A DNA stretch of 64,000 bases from Setaria digitata. Lineage: Eukaryota > Nematoda > Chromadorea > Rhabditida > Setariidae. Shown here one piece after another: positions 13,001-25,939 of this stretch; position 1 is the first letter of the stretch, and each line of letters starts with the position of its first letter. The notes beneath the pieces are model-generated. The model saw only the letters and a program-made list of their open reading frames with translations, searched no databases and was not told the DNA's origin. The translations under genes and the position numbers were made by a program. The DNA lies in the NCBI GenBank assembly GCA_003640385.1, contig RCAB01000132.1, positions 1 to 64,000 on the forward strand, written 5' to 3'.

Positions 13001-16000
13001 ATAACAAAAGTGAATCGTCTTCACCTTTTAAATTAGAAAAGGTCACGATTATCGTCTGAATCAGAAAAGCTTACGGTTTCCTTCCGAATCAAGAGCATCC
13101 ATGGTTAAAGTTCGGAATTCTTTTGCTACAAATATAACCCGTTAATTATCGATTATCCTTAATTAATGAAACTTCCACAAAAAACAAAATAATTTATCAA
13201 TGAAACTACTATAGAAATAATTAGCATTATTAAAAAGAATAATAAACATTTATCATTATAGTTAGAATTAATTAATAAATCATTCAAGTACACCTCCTAT
13301 TGAATTTATTTAAGGAGTTTTTGGAATCAAAAAAATAAAATAAAAATGAAACAGAGAAACAAATATGAAAAAGTCGCCCTCTTATTTTATGGTTATCATA
13401 TTGAATTTTTTCCCTACTACGCAGTCTTTTCGTAATCATTTGTAAGAACTGATCCGGTTTTTGTGATGGTCAATGTTGAGTGAAAAAGAATGGATATCAC
13501 CTGGGATCTAATGTCCATTGATACACCAGATTTATATTTTTTGGACATTCCATTAAGTTTCTTATATCAATCAGAACCAAAAATGCTTCACAAATTGTTA
13601 CAATATGCTAAAATATTAGAAACTGAATTCCACCAATGCTGCTTGAAGTTAATTAACCGCAAAAGTAATATATTCAGGATTGTCATACTGTTGTGTAATT
13701 GTTTCAACATTAAGTAACCTTAAAAAGCTCTTGCTTCAATCAAATTGTCATTGCACAGTTAATTTAGTCAATGAAACCTCAATTAAGGTACAAATTAGCA
13801 TTTTTCGAAAGAAAAAATATGACAAAAATTCAAACAAACTGCATTTTATTTGTAGTTCTCACGCATATTTTGTAATAAATGAGTTCCCATAAATGATTCA
13901 TTTATGCAATTTTAGCTGAATTAAATGCTCACAATTAGTTTGATTACCATTTTCCAGTTGTCATAGAACAACTTATTATAAATGATTAATTATTGTATTA
14001 TAAATCGTCTTAAATCCTATATAAATACATCCTATATAAATGATTCTTAATTTTGTTTGCATTTAATTTCTCCATTCGACTGTTAACAAAAACGGAAATC
14101 AAATAATTGATAACACCATTCTATTCTAACTAAAAAAACCAAGAAGATTCATTTAAGAAAACTATTTCATTACTTTTTCACTTACGAAGCGACAAAATTT
14201 ATTAAATTTAAAGTCGTCATATTACAAGGTTTTTTAGTCATTCTTCGACAATAATATTGCAAATAGTGGTAAAAAGCGCTGAAGAGATGCTACCGAACAA
14301 TATAAATATTGTTAATAATAAAGTAGATGCAAAATACAGGAAGGAAATAAAAGATTGTATTTTTCTACTTGATTCTTGTTACTATCATTAACCGTTATTA
14401 GTATTTTTACTAGTTATTAATAATTGCTATTACTGCTGTTAACTGTTATTAGCACTGTTATTAATATTATTGCTACTATTAATTATTATGGTTATTGACT
14501 ATTCATTATCATTAATTATTACTCTACTAATAATAAATAATTGTTATTAGCATTACTGCCAGTCATTAATTTCATTATTATTGTTAATAAGTTAGCTAAG
14601 TTAAGAAAAAAAACTAAGAATTGCAAATACTTAACAAAAAATTTCGAAATTGTCACCATAAAAAAATTTTTCCTTTTTCACAGACAGAAAAATTTGTTTT
14701 TTTTTTTAAACTTTTCGAAGAAAAAACGCGATTTTACGACGAGAGGAGGAAAGACAGAGGAAACTTTTTGAAGTGGTATGTAAAACAGATATGTCAAGGT
14801 TAGGTAGATATTAGTGTTGCTAATTATTTAGAATTTTTTACAGAATTGTCAGAAAAAGTTTTTTCCGAGGAGAAGAAAAAGTTAGAGATAGTAAAAATTA
14901 AAAAATTCCTTAAGATGATGATGATGATAGTTGTTGAGTTACGGATGATATGATTTTGATGGACGGTAATGATGTAATTGGTGGCGAGTCTTGGTGTTTT
15001 TTTTAGTCATCGGAACCTTTCATCCTGATAATTCCAAGTATTTGTCCGCGATTCATCGGGTAAAATGGAGCAAATACAATGGGGGAATGCGGGGAGAAAG
15101 GAAGGAAGGGAAGAGCTAGAGATGCCTTCAAACTTTCAAAAATTTCTTCTTGCTGCTATATGTATCAAAAAATAGGCTAATGTGCTTAGTTTTTTTAAAT
15201 AGCAAATTTTAAGATATGGTAAGAATATTTTGGAAAATATAAAATATATATTAAAACAGTTCTTTAAATTTAAAATGTAATTCAAAGTATAAAAAATAGC
15301 AAATTTTTAAATAACAATTTTTTGAGTTATGCTGAAGCTAAAGCAAACTAAGGCAAATAAAATGAAAATTTGATCATTTTCATTTTTATTACATATTACA
15401 AATACTGCAATATATTCTGAATGAAAAAATAAAATTAAAAGAAATGAACTGCAAATTTTTATTTAAGACTGTAAGAGTATTAAAAATTTAATCAAAAAAC
15501 ACATCAATGATTTCATAAAGTTTGAAATAAAAGCTAAGAACAACGCGTATTTTGCAATTTTGAAAGTGTAGTAAAAAATTTAATTAATTATTTTCCAATT
15601 GGATCTTTTGTTTTCATTTCAATTTCTGTTGACAAAACATGGACTGACAATCAAATAACATACTGCTACAATAAAGTTAATGATCTAGAAATTATAGGAT
15701 TTCAAATCGTTGACCGCAATATGAGGATTAAAAATTAAAATAAAGTTTGCGCGACAATCAAATCAGTCTGGTATATATCAGTATTGTATTGTCTATTCAG
15801 TCGTCATCATATCTTTCAAACGTTGATAAACAGCCAAATGAAATCAAATTTTATTTCAAACAATCCTAATTAATCTAATTTGCACAATAAGAACTTGATT
15901 TCCAAACTACCACATTTTTGATTCAACGTATTTGTCTCAAATTAAATAAATGTTGCAGCGACTTCTTTTTTCATTCTATTTTTTCGAAGAACATAAAACT

Positions 16001-18272
16001 AATTAAATTTGAAGACTCAAAGCCGAATAACTTTTGTTATTTAGAACTAAATTAAATTTGATTGGTACTTGCTAACTGAATAATGGTTTTTCTAAATGAT
16101 AATTACAATTATTTATGCAACTTTTTGCTTGATGACCAATTTATCATTGCTTTCATTTGCTTAAAATAAAGCAAGCTTCTTTTTCTTCTTCCAAGTTTTT
16201 GGCTCAGAAAGTCTAACAAGATTTTGAAAGATAAAACACCTTGAAAATCCAGCAAAAAGAACTTCTGTATCGAAACAATCACACATACTTGAAAGAAGTA
16301 TTTTCGGTGATTTTTTGCAGATAGGTTGAAATATTTCTAATCCTCAAGTGCTCATTCATTCTCTTCCAATAGAAAACAACCCGCTGTTAAATTCTGGTTT
16401 CTAAAGATTTGTTTCTCTGAATATCTCATCTTCTTTATATTGTTGTACTTATTGATTTGAGCGAAATTAAAAACTGATGTGTAAATAGCCATTCATTTAT
16501 CGCTTAATTGTGTTGCTTCAAAACTAATTCATTTTACAACCATAATAAATAATGTCAGTGGAAGATACAAAATTCATTTTTCAATTTAAAAAAATACTAC
16601 TGAGATATTTTTTTAAACAAAGCATTTTCAAACATAAGAAATGTGTTCATGGACCACTTGTTTATTTGAATTCGAATTTTTATTTCTATCTCCGATATCA
16701 TTTCAAAAAGAAGAAAATTTCGGATGGCAGAAATAGCTCGAATGTTAATCAAAGATAAGCGTCGTTATCAGAGCATGTGAAAAGTTGCAGACAAGCGAAA
16801 CGCTCTGCAAGCGCATATTCCAATGTCCATAAATACTATTCATTTATAGAGCTCAATGATCTTCCTGTTCACTGTATCAATGAGGCTTTATGACCTTGTT
16901 TTGCTTAAGACTTAAGATAATACCCGATGCATGATAATTCTGAGGATATCAGGTGGTATTAGAAATACTAAAGAATTATTTAAAAAATTCTTTTGTGGCT
17001 TTTTGAGAGATAGCTGATAAGATAAGCAAGAAAATTTTAACTTACATGCATGAAAGATGGGTTATTGCTAATCAGAACTAATCTGTTAGCTATTTTGTAA
17101 CGAACCATCAGTTATTCGTTTTCTTCCAATACGACGCTTAAAGCTATTCTTCCCGATCAAACATTGCTCCTGTCAGGTCATCCTTTACACAAAGTTCATT
17201 TCCAGACATAAGCTAATTTGTAAACATGATCAGTGTTACCAGATAAATTAGAAATATAAAAGCTGCTGACTCTAGTGCTAATAGAGGGATTTGAATTTGC
17301 TCCCCAAAGTTTTACTCTCGAAAACAATGGTATAAGAATGAAAAAAGCTAAAAGTCTGAGAGCGTTTAGATCTCAAAGAAAAGGATAAGAAATAACACAT
17401 GGAATTCCAACTTCACAGATTTCATTTCCTTTTTTTCTTTATATTTCAGCTTGAATTCCGATGCAAATTTTGAAATTTTGATGTGATTTTTTTCGCTAAT
17501 TAATTATGAGGAATTCGGCCAAATTTAAATAGAGTGTGAACATCGGGACAATCAATACTTCTATTTCCAGACATTAGCCATATCGTATTTTGCGGGACCA
17601 CTGTTCATCTTGTAAGAAATCATTTGTATACTGATAATTATTAAATCCACATATCGATGCAAATCAGCGAGGAAGACTGCTTTGGTTATTTAATTAACTT
17701 TTGTAATCCGAAAATCTCCCACGATCGATCCTCATGTATTTAGATGTTTTATTGCTATGAAATTCTTCAAATACGAAATATCAAGCGGCCAAAGGTTACA
17801 AAGCCATTTCAGTCATTTTATGTTCCTGCAAATTTTGAAAAGTTTAGCTCCACAAACAACGCTAAGTTACTGGTAAATTAGATACTTCTGAGATATTGTA
17901 ATAGAATGAAAGAAAAGTAGTTTCGAATTTGAAATCACCATTGACTGGACCATGAAAGTGTTGCGGCCAATTATAATCAGTTAAGTTAAGAAGCATTCGA
18001 GAACTTGAGGTTAATTTAGCAACTTTTTATACTTCCTCAACAGCACTCATTAATACAACTTTATGATTCAAACAGTTTTTGAAACACTGAGTTTTTGACT
18101 TCTATCAAATTTCACTTTATAAAACTATTACAGTAATATAACTGATGTTAAGGAATCATAACAAAAGTGGCTTGCATATTTTGACAATGAAAAAAAAAAG
18201 ATTCAATAATTAATATTAATTCTATCCTCTCATTAAGATATTTCAAATTTTCGACGTCATTTTCAATTGATA
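7857..18272. other. Long AT-rich region without a firm gene
   Basis: No confident gene in about 10 kb. Contents: a TA microsatellite at 10029-10056; degenerate three-base repeats of ATG/GAT type at 9416-9600 and TTA/ATT type at 14380-14580; a (GAT)n-like tract near 14914; a 15-base-period duplication of ATCCTATATAAAT at 14014 and 14029; and pyrimidine tracts around 12362-12410. Weak coding-like frames without a family match are 13490-13717 (plus, 75 codons, from an ATG) and 16724-16849 (plus, broken by TGA at 16778). Confidence 0.6.
10029..10056. repeat. (TA)n microsatellite
   Basis: About thirteen consecutive TA dinucleotides, flanked by AT-rich sequence. Simple repeat. Confidence 0.9.
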
Positions 18273-21200
18273 TCAACAATTCATTGTTGAACAGCAAACT
18301 TTGTAGCCATAACGATAAGACATCACACAGTTAGGTGTATCCATAAATGGACAACTATTAATTGTAGAACACTGTAGTGCTTTGTTGGTGCCTGGATAAA
18401 CCATTACTTTACCTGAAATTTCATGAAATTATTAAGGAAAAATTTGTAAAAAATTTACCTTAAGATAAAGTTTAAAATATATTGAAGCTATAATTTACCA
18501 TATTTGAGTAATCATTTAATCACTATCTGCTTTTCTTCTCCCCCCAATATTTTTTACGTAAGGAATTAATATTTGCAAACATAAATCACTCCAAAATATT
18601 ATTCCATTTCAAGAAAGTAACCATTTTTGGTCGGGAAAGTTAAAAAATTAAAAGGAAAAATTAATAACTAATAAATTGTTTTAGCCGAAAAATGAAGAGA
18701 ACTGTAATTAGATTAAAACTAATTCAACTTAGGGAAATGATTCACTTTCAACTGATTGGTTAATCTAACCGTAAATATTATTAGCATTGGTTCCACAGCA
18801 AATATACCGTCCACCATTTCGGGATTCATTGTATTCGCAAAAATAACCAACAGTACAAGGCCAATACAAACAATTTTTTATTGTTCCATTTACAAATTCC
18901 ACCTCAGAATTTCGATCATTACAAATTGCTGAATTTTATAAATAAATTCAAAATTTGGAAATAAATCGGTGAAATAAAAGTTTGTGGCAAAAGTTTTTTT
19001 AGAAAGCTTTTTAGAAAAGCTAGATTTTGTTTTCATTTTTTTTTTTTAATTTCAAACAATATTTTTGTTTCAAAAATTATGCAGCTGAGCAAGAAGATAA
19101 TGAAAGGTAATAGATTTGAAAACGTAAAAATACCAGTAAATAAACGTCTAATTAAGCATACGTTTCAAAGTTTCGTCGTCCATTTGGCTACTACATTTAC
19201 CATTGATACACTGAAGTGATCTATACCACGGATCGATACACTGCTCAGTAAAAGTGCAGGAATCACCTAATCGAGCATATGGATAGCACTGTCCACCAAT
19301 GGCTATCTGATTCCCAAGACAGGCTAGAAGGAACCAAGCAAAAAAAGATAGTGGTTTGGCTTTATGAATTTAATTCATTTAGTCTTACTTTAAATTATAT
19401 TTGTTTAGCCTGACAAGTCATATTCTCAAAAGCTCATAAAAGCTTAATGGAACAAAACTCGTCCTAAGTCAAACTGATTCTTTTTTCCTAATAAGACTAG
19501 CTGTAAGTTTTTGCTTTTCATTCAGGATCCACTATAACCTGATACTCGCCAGATCATCATCGTTCATTTTAACCGAATTAGTTGCTTTTCACTCAACATT
19601 CATTAATTTATTAGCTGGAAATTTCGGTTGACCCGCTAATTTTAGCTAAAATTCAACCATTTTCACTTTCTTATCCTTAGCATCTATTGCTCAAATGAAT
19701 CAAAATTAGCTCTCCCGTTGATAAAACTGTCATCAATTTTATCAATCTTCAAGCAAAAACTTCAGCAAATTAATAGCTAACTTTTGGAACGTGAGATGCA
19801 TTTGCTGCCATCAAAAGCATAACCGGACTGACAACGACAAATATTGGAAGAACACAGAGCACCAATGTAGCCACATTGCTGTGTATAATTACACTGGAAA
19901 CCATAGCTTACTTTCCGGTAGCACTGGCCATTTATCGAAATTTGATTTGACGAGCAAACAGTTGAGGCTGTAAGATTTGTCAAACGTATAAATTAAAATC
20001 GAGAAGTGGTAAGAGATAACAATGCTAACAGGGAAATATTATCAGTCTATTAAATTTCTGACACCAAACATTTCTTGCAGCTCGTTTCATCCAATTGGAA
20101 ATTTCAATGAACTTTTATTCTACAATCATCACACACTGACTTTCTGTCCACCTCTTCATCCCAAGAAGCAATTCAGTGCAGATTGCGCGCTGCTATAACC
20201 AGTCTGTTTTCAAGTGAACAACTTCTAATTTTGAAAGGAAAAGAGAAGTCTACTTGAAATGCATGAATAGCCATTGTACAGAAAGCCACTAGCACATTGA
20301 CATATATTTGAAATGCATGCTGCACCAGCCGTGTTGCACTGTATTGTCATTGTACAGTATCCACCATACGGTACAGTGTATACCGTACCTGAATTCATTT
20401 CAAAAAGGAATTGCGCGAAACTTTATAAAGTTTTAAACTTTTATTGGAATTATTGTCGGTTAGTTCTGTTTTGAAAAGATAGCCAATGAAAGTGCCGAAA
20501 TGCAAATGAATTAAATTTCCATAGATTTGCAACTATTTAAGGAAAACAAACAGAAAGGAAAAAGAAATTACCTGAACTATCTGAACAGCAAACTCCTTGA
20601 TGACAGTAATACCCCGAGGCTACATTTTGACAATGTATGTCTGATAGACATTTATAGCTATTTAACAGTGGCACACTTCCAGATGGACACTGTCCCAACA
20701 CAAAATTTAGCCCTGAGCCAACTTTCAAAATTATTCTTGATTAACTTCGAAATTTTGCTTAAAGAAAGGATTGAAACTATAATAAATCATCAATCAGTAA
20801 ATATTAGTGATATAACTTAGTACACAGCTCTGATAGCAAGGGATTAGTCTAAATAAATTAATAATTTATTTAAATAACTCTGTGGTTTTTTTTATCAGAC
20901 TTTTGTAAAAAATTATCTTTTCAAATAATCTAAATTAAAAATAATCATTATCTTGTCGAATTTTTTTCAATGAAGTACTTGAAAGATTTCGGAAATACTG
21001 AACTTCAAATTGAAAATTTCATTGATGTTACTGTTAAAAATATGTAGCATATTTGAAAGATTTTTTGAATTGCAATTAGATTAATCTTGACGAAATCTTT
21101 TAGAATATATTTGTAAAATTAGTTAATTAGTATTTCAGCCTACTGTACAAATTAAAAGTCATAACATTACTTGCGTCGAAACTTTTTTTAAAAGAAAGTA

Positions 21201-21286
21201 AAACTATTTGGTGAAAGTAGAGTTGATAAGCTTTTGAACGTTATACCTGCCAACAATAATAGAAATAGTGGTGATAAATACTGCAT
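18273..21286 (-). CDS. Secreted cysteine-rich protein with EB-like and lustrin-like modules
   Basis: Seven minus-strand exons splice in phase: 21286-21247, 20712-20572, 20388-20254, 19967-19791, 19323-19162, 18928-18770, 18412-18273, giving about 317 residues. The start ATG follows a TTTTTTTAG acceptor, typical of a trans-spliced nematode message. Residues 1 to about 20 are a signal peptide (MQYLSPLFLLLLAGLNFVLG). A cysteine-paired module ending GVCC follows, then modules with spacing like EB domains (CNTAGAACISNICQC; CGYIGALCSSNICRC), then two lustrin-like blocks containing YICCG and YKVCC. Every intron is phase 1, so each exon is a near-complete disulfide module, a sign of module duplication. 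Function is unknown; related nematode proteins are extracellular and some are linked to cuticle or matrix. Most donors and acceptors are consensus; the donor after exon 4 (GTTCCA) is weak. Confidence 0.8.
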
Positions 21287-22615
21287 CCTAAAAAAAAGAA
21301 ATTGGAAGTAAAATAATTTCTGCACCGACACTTCTAAATCTTCCAAAAAAGCTAATTTCGCTTTTTTCTAAGCATAAAAAATAAGCTGGCAAAATTTTAT
21401 TTCTAAAATTACATCCATTTCAAATTTTAAATTCAGTTGAAGCGAGTGTAATTTTAAAAATGAAATTTCAATGCTTCATTTTCTTATTTGAAAAAATCAC
21501 ATCACTTTAACCCAAAACGAAAATTATGAGCTATCGTATTGATCAATCACATAATGCTAAGTGTTTTATGCTAACTTCTTTTTCTCCTTTCTTTTTCTGA
21601 ATTTCACAATAGAATAAAGAATCGAAAAATTTTAAAAAGTAATGAAAAATTCAAAATGCCGAACTGTTGATAGTTGTTTGAAGGGCTAGAAGAGACTTTT
21701 GTTTAAGTATGAAATCTTAATTCCCTTAGCTTATAAACATACCAATTTTACTGATGACTTTCTCTATCTAGCATATTTCCGGTTTTTTAGAGTAGATAGC
21801 GCCTCCTGGTAATATTTACTTTTATTTACCTGTATAATATTTTCATTCTAGCTAATCTATGCTCCAAATAACAATTGGTAAACTGTTTATTCACTGAATC
21901 ATCCTCATTTTAAGCAAATATCAAGTTTTTTTTCTTCTCTTTTTGCCTCGCCAAAATTTCTTCAACCGATTCAATTAATTGCAGAAATTGTACATCCCAT
22001 TTGTTATAGTTGTTGTTTTTTTGATCTGAATGCTTTGTGAATGAGCAGTGTTATCGTAGCCTTTAAATCATTCACTATTTATGTGAGCCAGCTGCCATTT
22101 GCGAATTAATTTCAGTTCATTTTTCTTCATGAAAAAATTTATTTACACGCCAAATAAAAGATTAAGCAAAATATTTAATTAATAGCATAATTAAAAGATT
22201 TAAAATAAAATGAAGTAAGTAACAAGTACGTCACTTCACACATGCCCACATGCCCCCCTTTTTCAGGATTTTCTGTCATCAGTATATCAGGCTATGTAAA
22301 CTTTGTACCAATTTAAATTTTTTGAATGTCAAATTATTGAAATAATTATTATTGGTAATAATTTCTTTATTGTACTAATATTTTATGCGTAAGAAAAGGA
22401 AGAAGAAATGTTTAGTGAAGAAATATTTCCCACTTGTATTGCCTTATGAATTTTCAAATTATATTGACATGGAATTTTGTTTATTTGGTACTTGGTTTAT
22501 TTAATAAAGAAATTTTAATTACTATTAATTATTTTATAGCTCGAAAAGAATATCTTAATTTGGTTTGTTTTTTCGTTTCTTAAGCACTCTTATTTTTGTG
22601 ATAATTAGTATATTA
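21287..22615. other. Region upstream of the cysteine-rich gene
   Basis: Probable promoter side of the minus-strand cysteine-rich gene. No exon is supportable. Coding is not evident on either strand; a short CCCACATGCCC-rich patch lies near 22244-22258. Confidence 0.5.
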
Positions 22616-22729
22616 ATGGTACAGTTATTTGGACGACAAGTCAAATGCTTTCAAGAACAGGGTATATTCCAGAAAGAAATATTACAGAAGCTGATCAACC
22701 ACCAGAATGAAATGGAAGCATTATTGTAA
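22616..22729 (+). CDS. Candidate terminal exon or short gene, unknown
   Basis: An ATG frame of 37 codons reads as a charged helical peptide (ends LINHQNEMEALL) and stops at 22727-22729. AATAAA follows at 22736-22741, a natural distance for a compact nematode 3' end. Possible acceptors just upstream are TAATTAG at about 22608 and GGTACAG at about 22624, both in the same frame, so this may be the last exon of a plus-strand gene whose other exons I could not find. No family is recognised. A TTTCAG site at 22799-22804 followed by an ATG at 22816 could be a trans-splice acceptor of a following gene in an operon-like arrangement. Confidence 0.35.
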   Translation: MVQLFGRQVKCFQEQGIFQKEILQKLINHQNEMEALL

Positions 22730-22742
22730 AGTATTAATAAAT

Positions 22743-23749
22743 ATAATATAGATTCTGCACAAGCGTGCTGTTAGAAATCGTTGTCAAGATTATTTTCGTT
22801 TCAGAATCTTGAAAAATGAGTGCTAGCAAACAGGAATTAAAGTACATTTTTTTGTTGACTGTTCAGATGTAGACCCAGTTCTCCGTAGCTACTCGTTGCA
22901 ATTCCGGAAAATTCGACATATTTTGTCTTAGTAGCCATATTCATCAGGTTTCTTGTATCGTTTGGCTAGTAGATTGTTGACGTAGACGATTTTATTTATT
23001 TGATAATAATTCCTTCTCTTTGAAAGCCCTAAATAATCAGTGTGAGTGTGAGCCCTAAATAATGTGTGTGAGAGAATGCGTTACATCAAGTGTCCAAGCA
23101 CGATTCTAAACTATACCAAGCTAAGTAATGCGTTAAAGATAACACTGATGAATTTCTTTTGTATACTTCAACATATTCTTCCATTGATGTTGTTTTTATA
23201 ATAGATATTTGAAAATTAGGAGTTATCATAAAATTTCAAGTAAGATAGGATATAGAATTTTCACAGCAGGTCTTTTGATAAGGTGTAGGTGTGGTTTTGT
23301 GGAATGGGTTGATTGTTTCTTGCCGGTGGTTCCATTTTGCTTCACAGTTCATGATGTATTTATTGCGTTTCTTGTCATTGTTCTGTTTAATTTACTTCAA
23401 GGTAATTTACACTTTTACTCCACACTCCTCCTAGTTGTTATACTTGTGTCTCTTCCCTGTGGAAGCACATTGATAAGTTCTTTAACTTAGATAATTCATG
23501 CCGAAAACGTGCACGTCGTGTGAGAATATTGAAGTGGGCATATCTAGCGTTGTAGAATTTTCACATTTATGAATATATGGGTTGAGACTGGAAGCAACGA
23601 AAAAAAGTAGTAGGTAGGGGAAGATAGTTGTTTCGAGGATTTTAACTTAATAAGAATCGTTGGCGGCGATAATGAAGCTTGAAATTGAAATTATACTTTA
23701 GTTAATAAGTTGAGGATAATTTAGCAAGAATTATAACAGTGTTGATGCC
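22743..23749 (+). other. Transcribed-looking region, no firm gene
   Basis: This stretch is richer in G and T than its surroundings. It holds a hydrophobic open frame (stop at 23488-23490) that begins after a TTTTCACAG acceptor at about 23258-23266. It also holds an imperfect 26-base-period duplication of GCCCTAAATAAT at 23026 and 23052. None of it can be assigned to a family. Confidence 0.4.
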
Positions 23750-23992
23750 ATGGATGAAGAAGAACGTAATTAGCGGTTATTTCGAACTTTTCGGAATCGT
23801 GCAGAGAGGCGAGCAAGAAAGGCAAATAATCTGGATTTTTTGAAATCATGGCGTTTCTTTAAGGAGCTTCTACAAAGATGTTTTGCTTGGAATCAGCCCA
23901 AAAAAAATATGGTAGATATCGACATTAGAGCCAAAAACAATATACGGCTTGTTATTCAACATAGTTTTATCGCAGTGAAAGCTACACTATAA
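23750..23992 (+). pseudogene. Interrupted open frame with internal TAG, unknown
   Basis: A plus-strand frame starts with ATG at 23750 (MDEEERN), meets TAG at 23771-23773, then stays open for 72 codons of strongly charged, coding-like sequence (FRTFRNRAERRARKANNLDF; KSWRFFKELLQRCFAW). It ends in a TAA that overlaps AATAAA (23991-23996). Three readings are possible: a decayed gene with one nonsense change, a terminal exon entered through the ATTAG just before codon CGG, or chance. I do not recognise the family. It sits about 480 bases before the ATP synthase e gene on the same strand. Confidence 0.35.
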
Positions 23993-23996
23993 TAAA

Positions 23997-24450
23997 ATGA
24001 CGCAGGACTGGAAATATTTCTTTGTATAAAATAATTGTTTGAATTGTTTGGAACTTATTTCTTGCTCGGATTGAATTAGTAGAAGTGATTCCGAGATGAA
24101 AATTGGGGAAAAATTTACACAGAAAAAATAGGGGACTTTTGTACATTTTGTGAAATTTTTAGCCAGTGAAAGCGCCTTTTTTTATTCTCAGTCGATATCT
24201 TTTAAATTGGTAATTATGATTGGAAAATTTGATTGTTGGACAACTTTTCTTAGAGGTTTATCAGCTCTTTTTGGAGGACAAAAGTATTATGTGTTCAAAG
24301 ACGAAATTTAGAGTGGTTTTGTTAACCAAAAAAAAACCACAGTTAAAACTTGGCACTTGAATGTCGGAACATCAAGTAACTAGTTCCATTCTTTCGCATG
24401 TTCGCAGAAGCGTATGAAGTTAATCACATTGTTATGATTATATTTTATTG
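23997..24450 (+). other. Spacer upstream of ATP synthase subunit e
   Basis: No exon seen. The last bases form a T-rich tract ending TTTTATTGTAG at 24443-24453, a likely trans-splice acceptor sixteen bases before the start codon of the next gene. Confidence 0.45.
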
Positions 24451-24468
24451 TAGATTGTGGAAACGCCA

Positions 24469-25503
24469 ATGAGTTCTCCGGAACCTCCAAATAAAATTTT
24501 ATTGCCTCCAGCAATCCGTGTGTCACCGCTTCTACGGTTCATGCGTTACTCATTTCTCGGTAACTTTGTAATTTGTTAAAATTTGTCAGTCCCCAGTACG
24601 TATGCTTGCTTAGTGGGAATTAGGTTTGTGACAGTTTTAAATTTTAGGATAAAAATGTTGTGTGCATACGGTAGGTTACTATTAGGAAATACCTTGGCAT
24701 CTGTATGAACAAAATTCGTCATCTTTTAACAAGAGAATCATTTGAGGAAGTTATGCCTTTTGATTCACAACTTGACTAAGACACCAATATTGAAATATGA
24801 TCTCGTGAGAATTTCAGGACTGGGTGTTGTTTGGGGATTTTTCCGTTACCGAATGATTTGCGAAAAACATGCTGTTGTACGGCAAAAAGAATATGAAAAG
24901 AAAATTGAAGAAGCCGAGAAACAACGCATACTTCGTAAACAGCAGGGAGATAAGAGTTTATATGATATTTATTTGGTATGTTTCTAAGATTTCCGCTTTT
25001 CTGCTCTTTGCTTTAATTTCCCAGCTAATTTTTCTCGGTTTAATTATAAAGTACCAAAAATATGTTTTTTCAAAAGCCTCATTTTTAACTGAAACTCATA
25101 CTAGTGGTTTCTAGAACCATGCTGTAACATTCATTGTTGAAAATTTGGGCTAGAAGAATCAGTAAAATTCATGAGGTTGCTTTGCGATAGTTAAAAAATG
25201 TTTCGCATAACTTTTTATGGGTAACTCTTCATAAAGATGATGTTATGTCAAGAAACGGATAAAATTGGCTTTCTTCGATGAATCTTCATTAAACTGAGTA
25301 AAAAAAGAAACGTTCTCTAATGGTTAAAAGGACCAAGCAATTCATATGAGCAACTTTTGAATAAATTTAGATGGATTTATGATCCCCACATTTTTATTTG
25401 GTTCAAAATAACTCCACTTGGTCCTATTTTCATTATTTTCCAGAATATCTTGGAAACCGATCTTGATGAAGGTGGTTCACTTTTTGGTAGCGTTCGAGAA
25501 TAA
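24469..25503 (+). CDS. Mitochondrial ATP synthase subunit e
   Basis: Three exons (24469-24559, 24818-24975, 25444-25503) join in phase to a 102-residue protein. Subunit e (human ATP5ME, formerly ATP5I) is an accessory subunit of the membrane Fo sector in the inner mitochondrial membrane and helps dimerise the complex. The pattern matches my memory of the nematode subunit: a proline-rich N-terminus ending VSPLLRFMRYSFLG, one membrane helix at about residues 28-44 carrying the family GxxxG motif (GVVWG, 33-37) followed by FFRYR, then a charged helix (KEYEKKIEEAEKQRILRK, 54-71). The length is normal for nematodes. A likely trans-splice acceptor ends at 24453, and AATAAA lies at 25653, about 150 bases after the stop. 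Splice sites are GT-AG. Confidence 0.88.
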
Positions 25504-25939
25504 TGGAATGGAGATCAGTTGCGAACATTGTATTGCAGTTTTTTCATAGGTTATAGTTGTGCGTCGAAATATGCAATAATAGACATGCCAGGCTGAATCT
25601 TTTGGTTCATTTGTCTTGTGCAGTTTCTGTTTCCCTTCACTATTATGATATAAATAAATTTTATAAAAGTTTCGTATGTATAGAAGCTTTTCTGCACTGA
25701 AAAGGTTCCATCAAGAAAAATATTGGTTCAAAGTGTTTATGTAAAGGAATTTGGGGGCTGGTAGATTGTCAATGAAATGAAACATAGGATCTGGGCGTGT
25801 ATTTCTGGTTTGACCGGCTATTCGCCAGGTGTGGAAAGCAAGATGGGATTTTTTGCTTTACACTCTTTCCCGTTGTGGTTTGTTTGACTGTAACACCGGT
25901 ATGACGATACATTTAAATGTTATTTGGGATAGGTGGCAA

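Noticed and set aside
14541..14803. Two overlapping plus-strand frames
   Set aside because: They run through simple-sequence DNA and poly-T tracts without a domain or consistent codon use.
19791..19973. Plus-strand open frame of 60 codons
   Set aside because: Antisense to exon 4 of the cysteine-rich gene, which has the coherent Cys pattern and in-phase splice sites.
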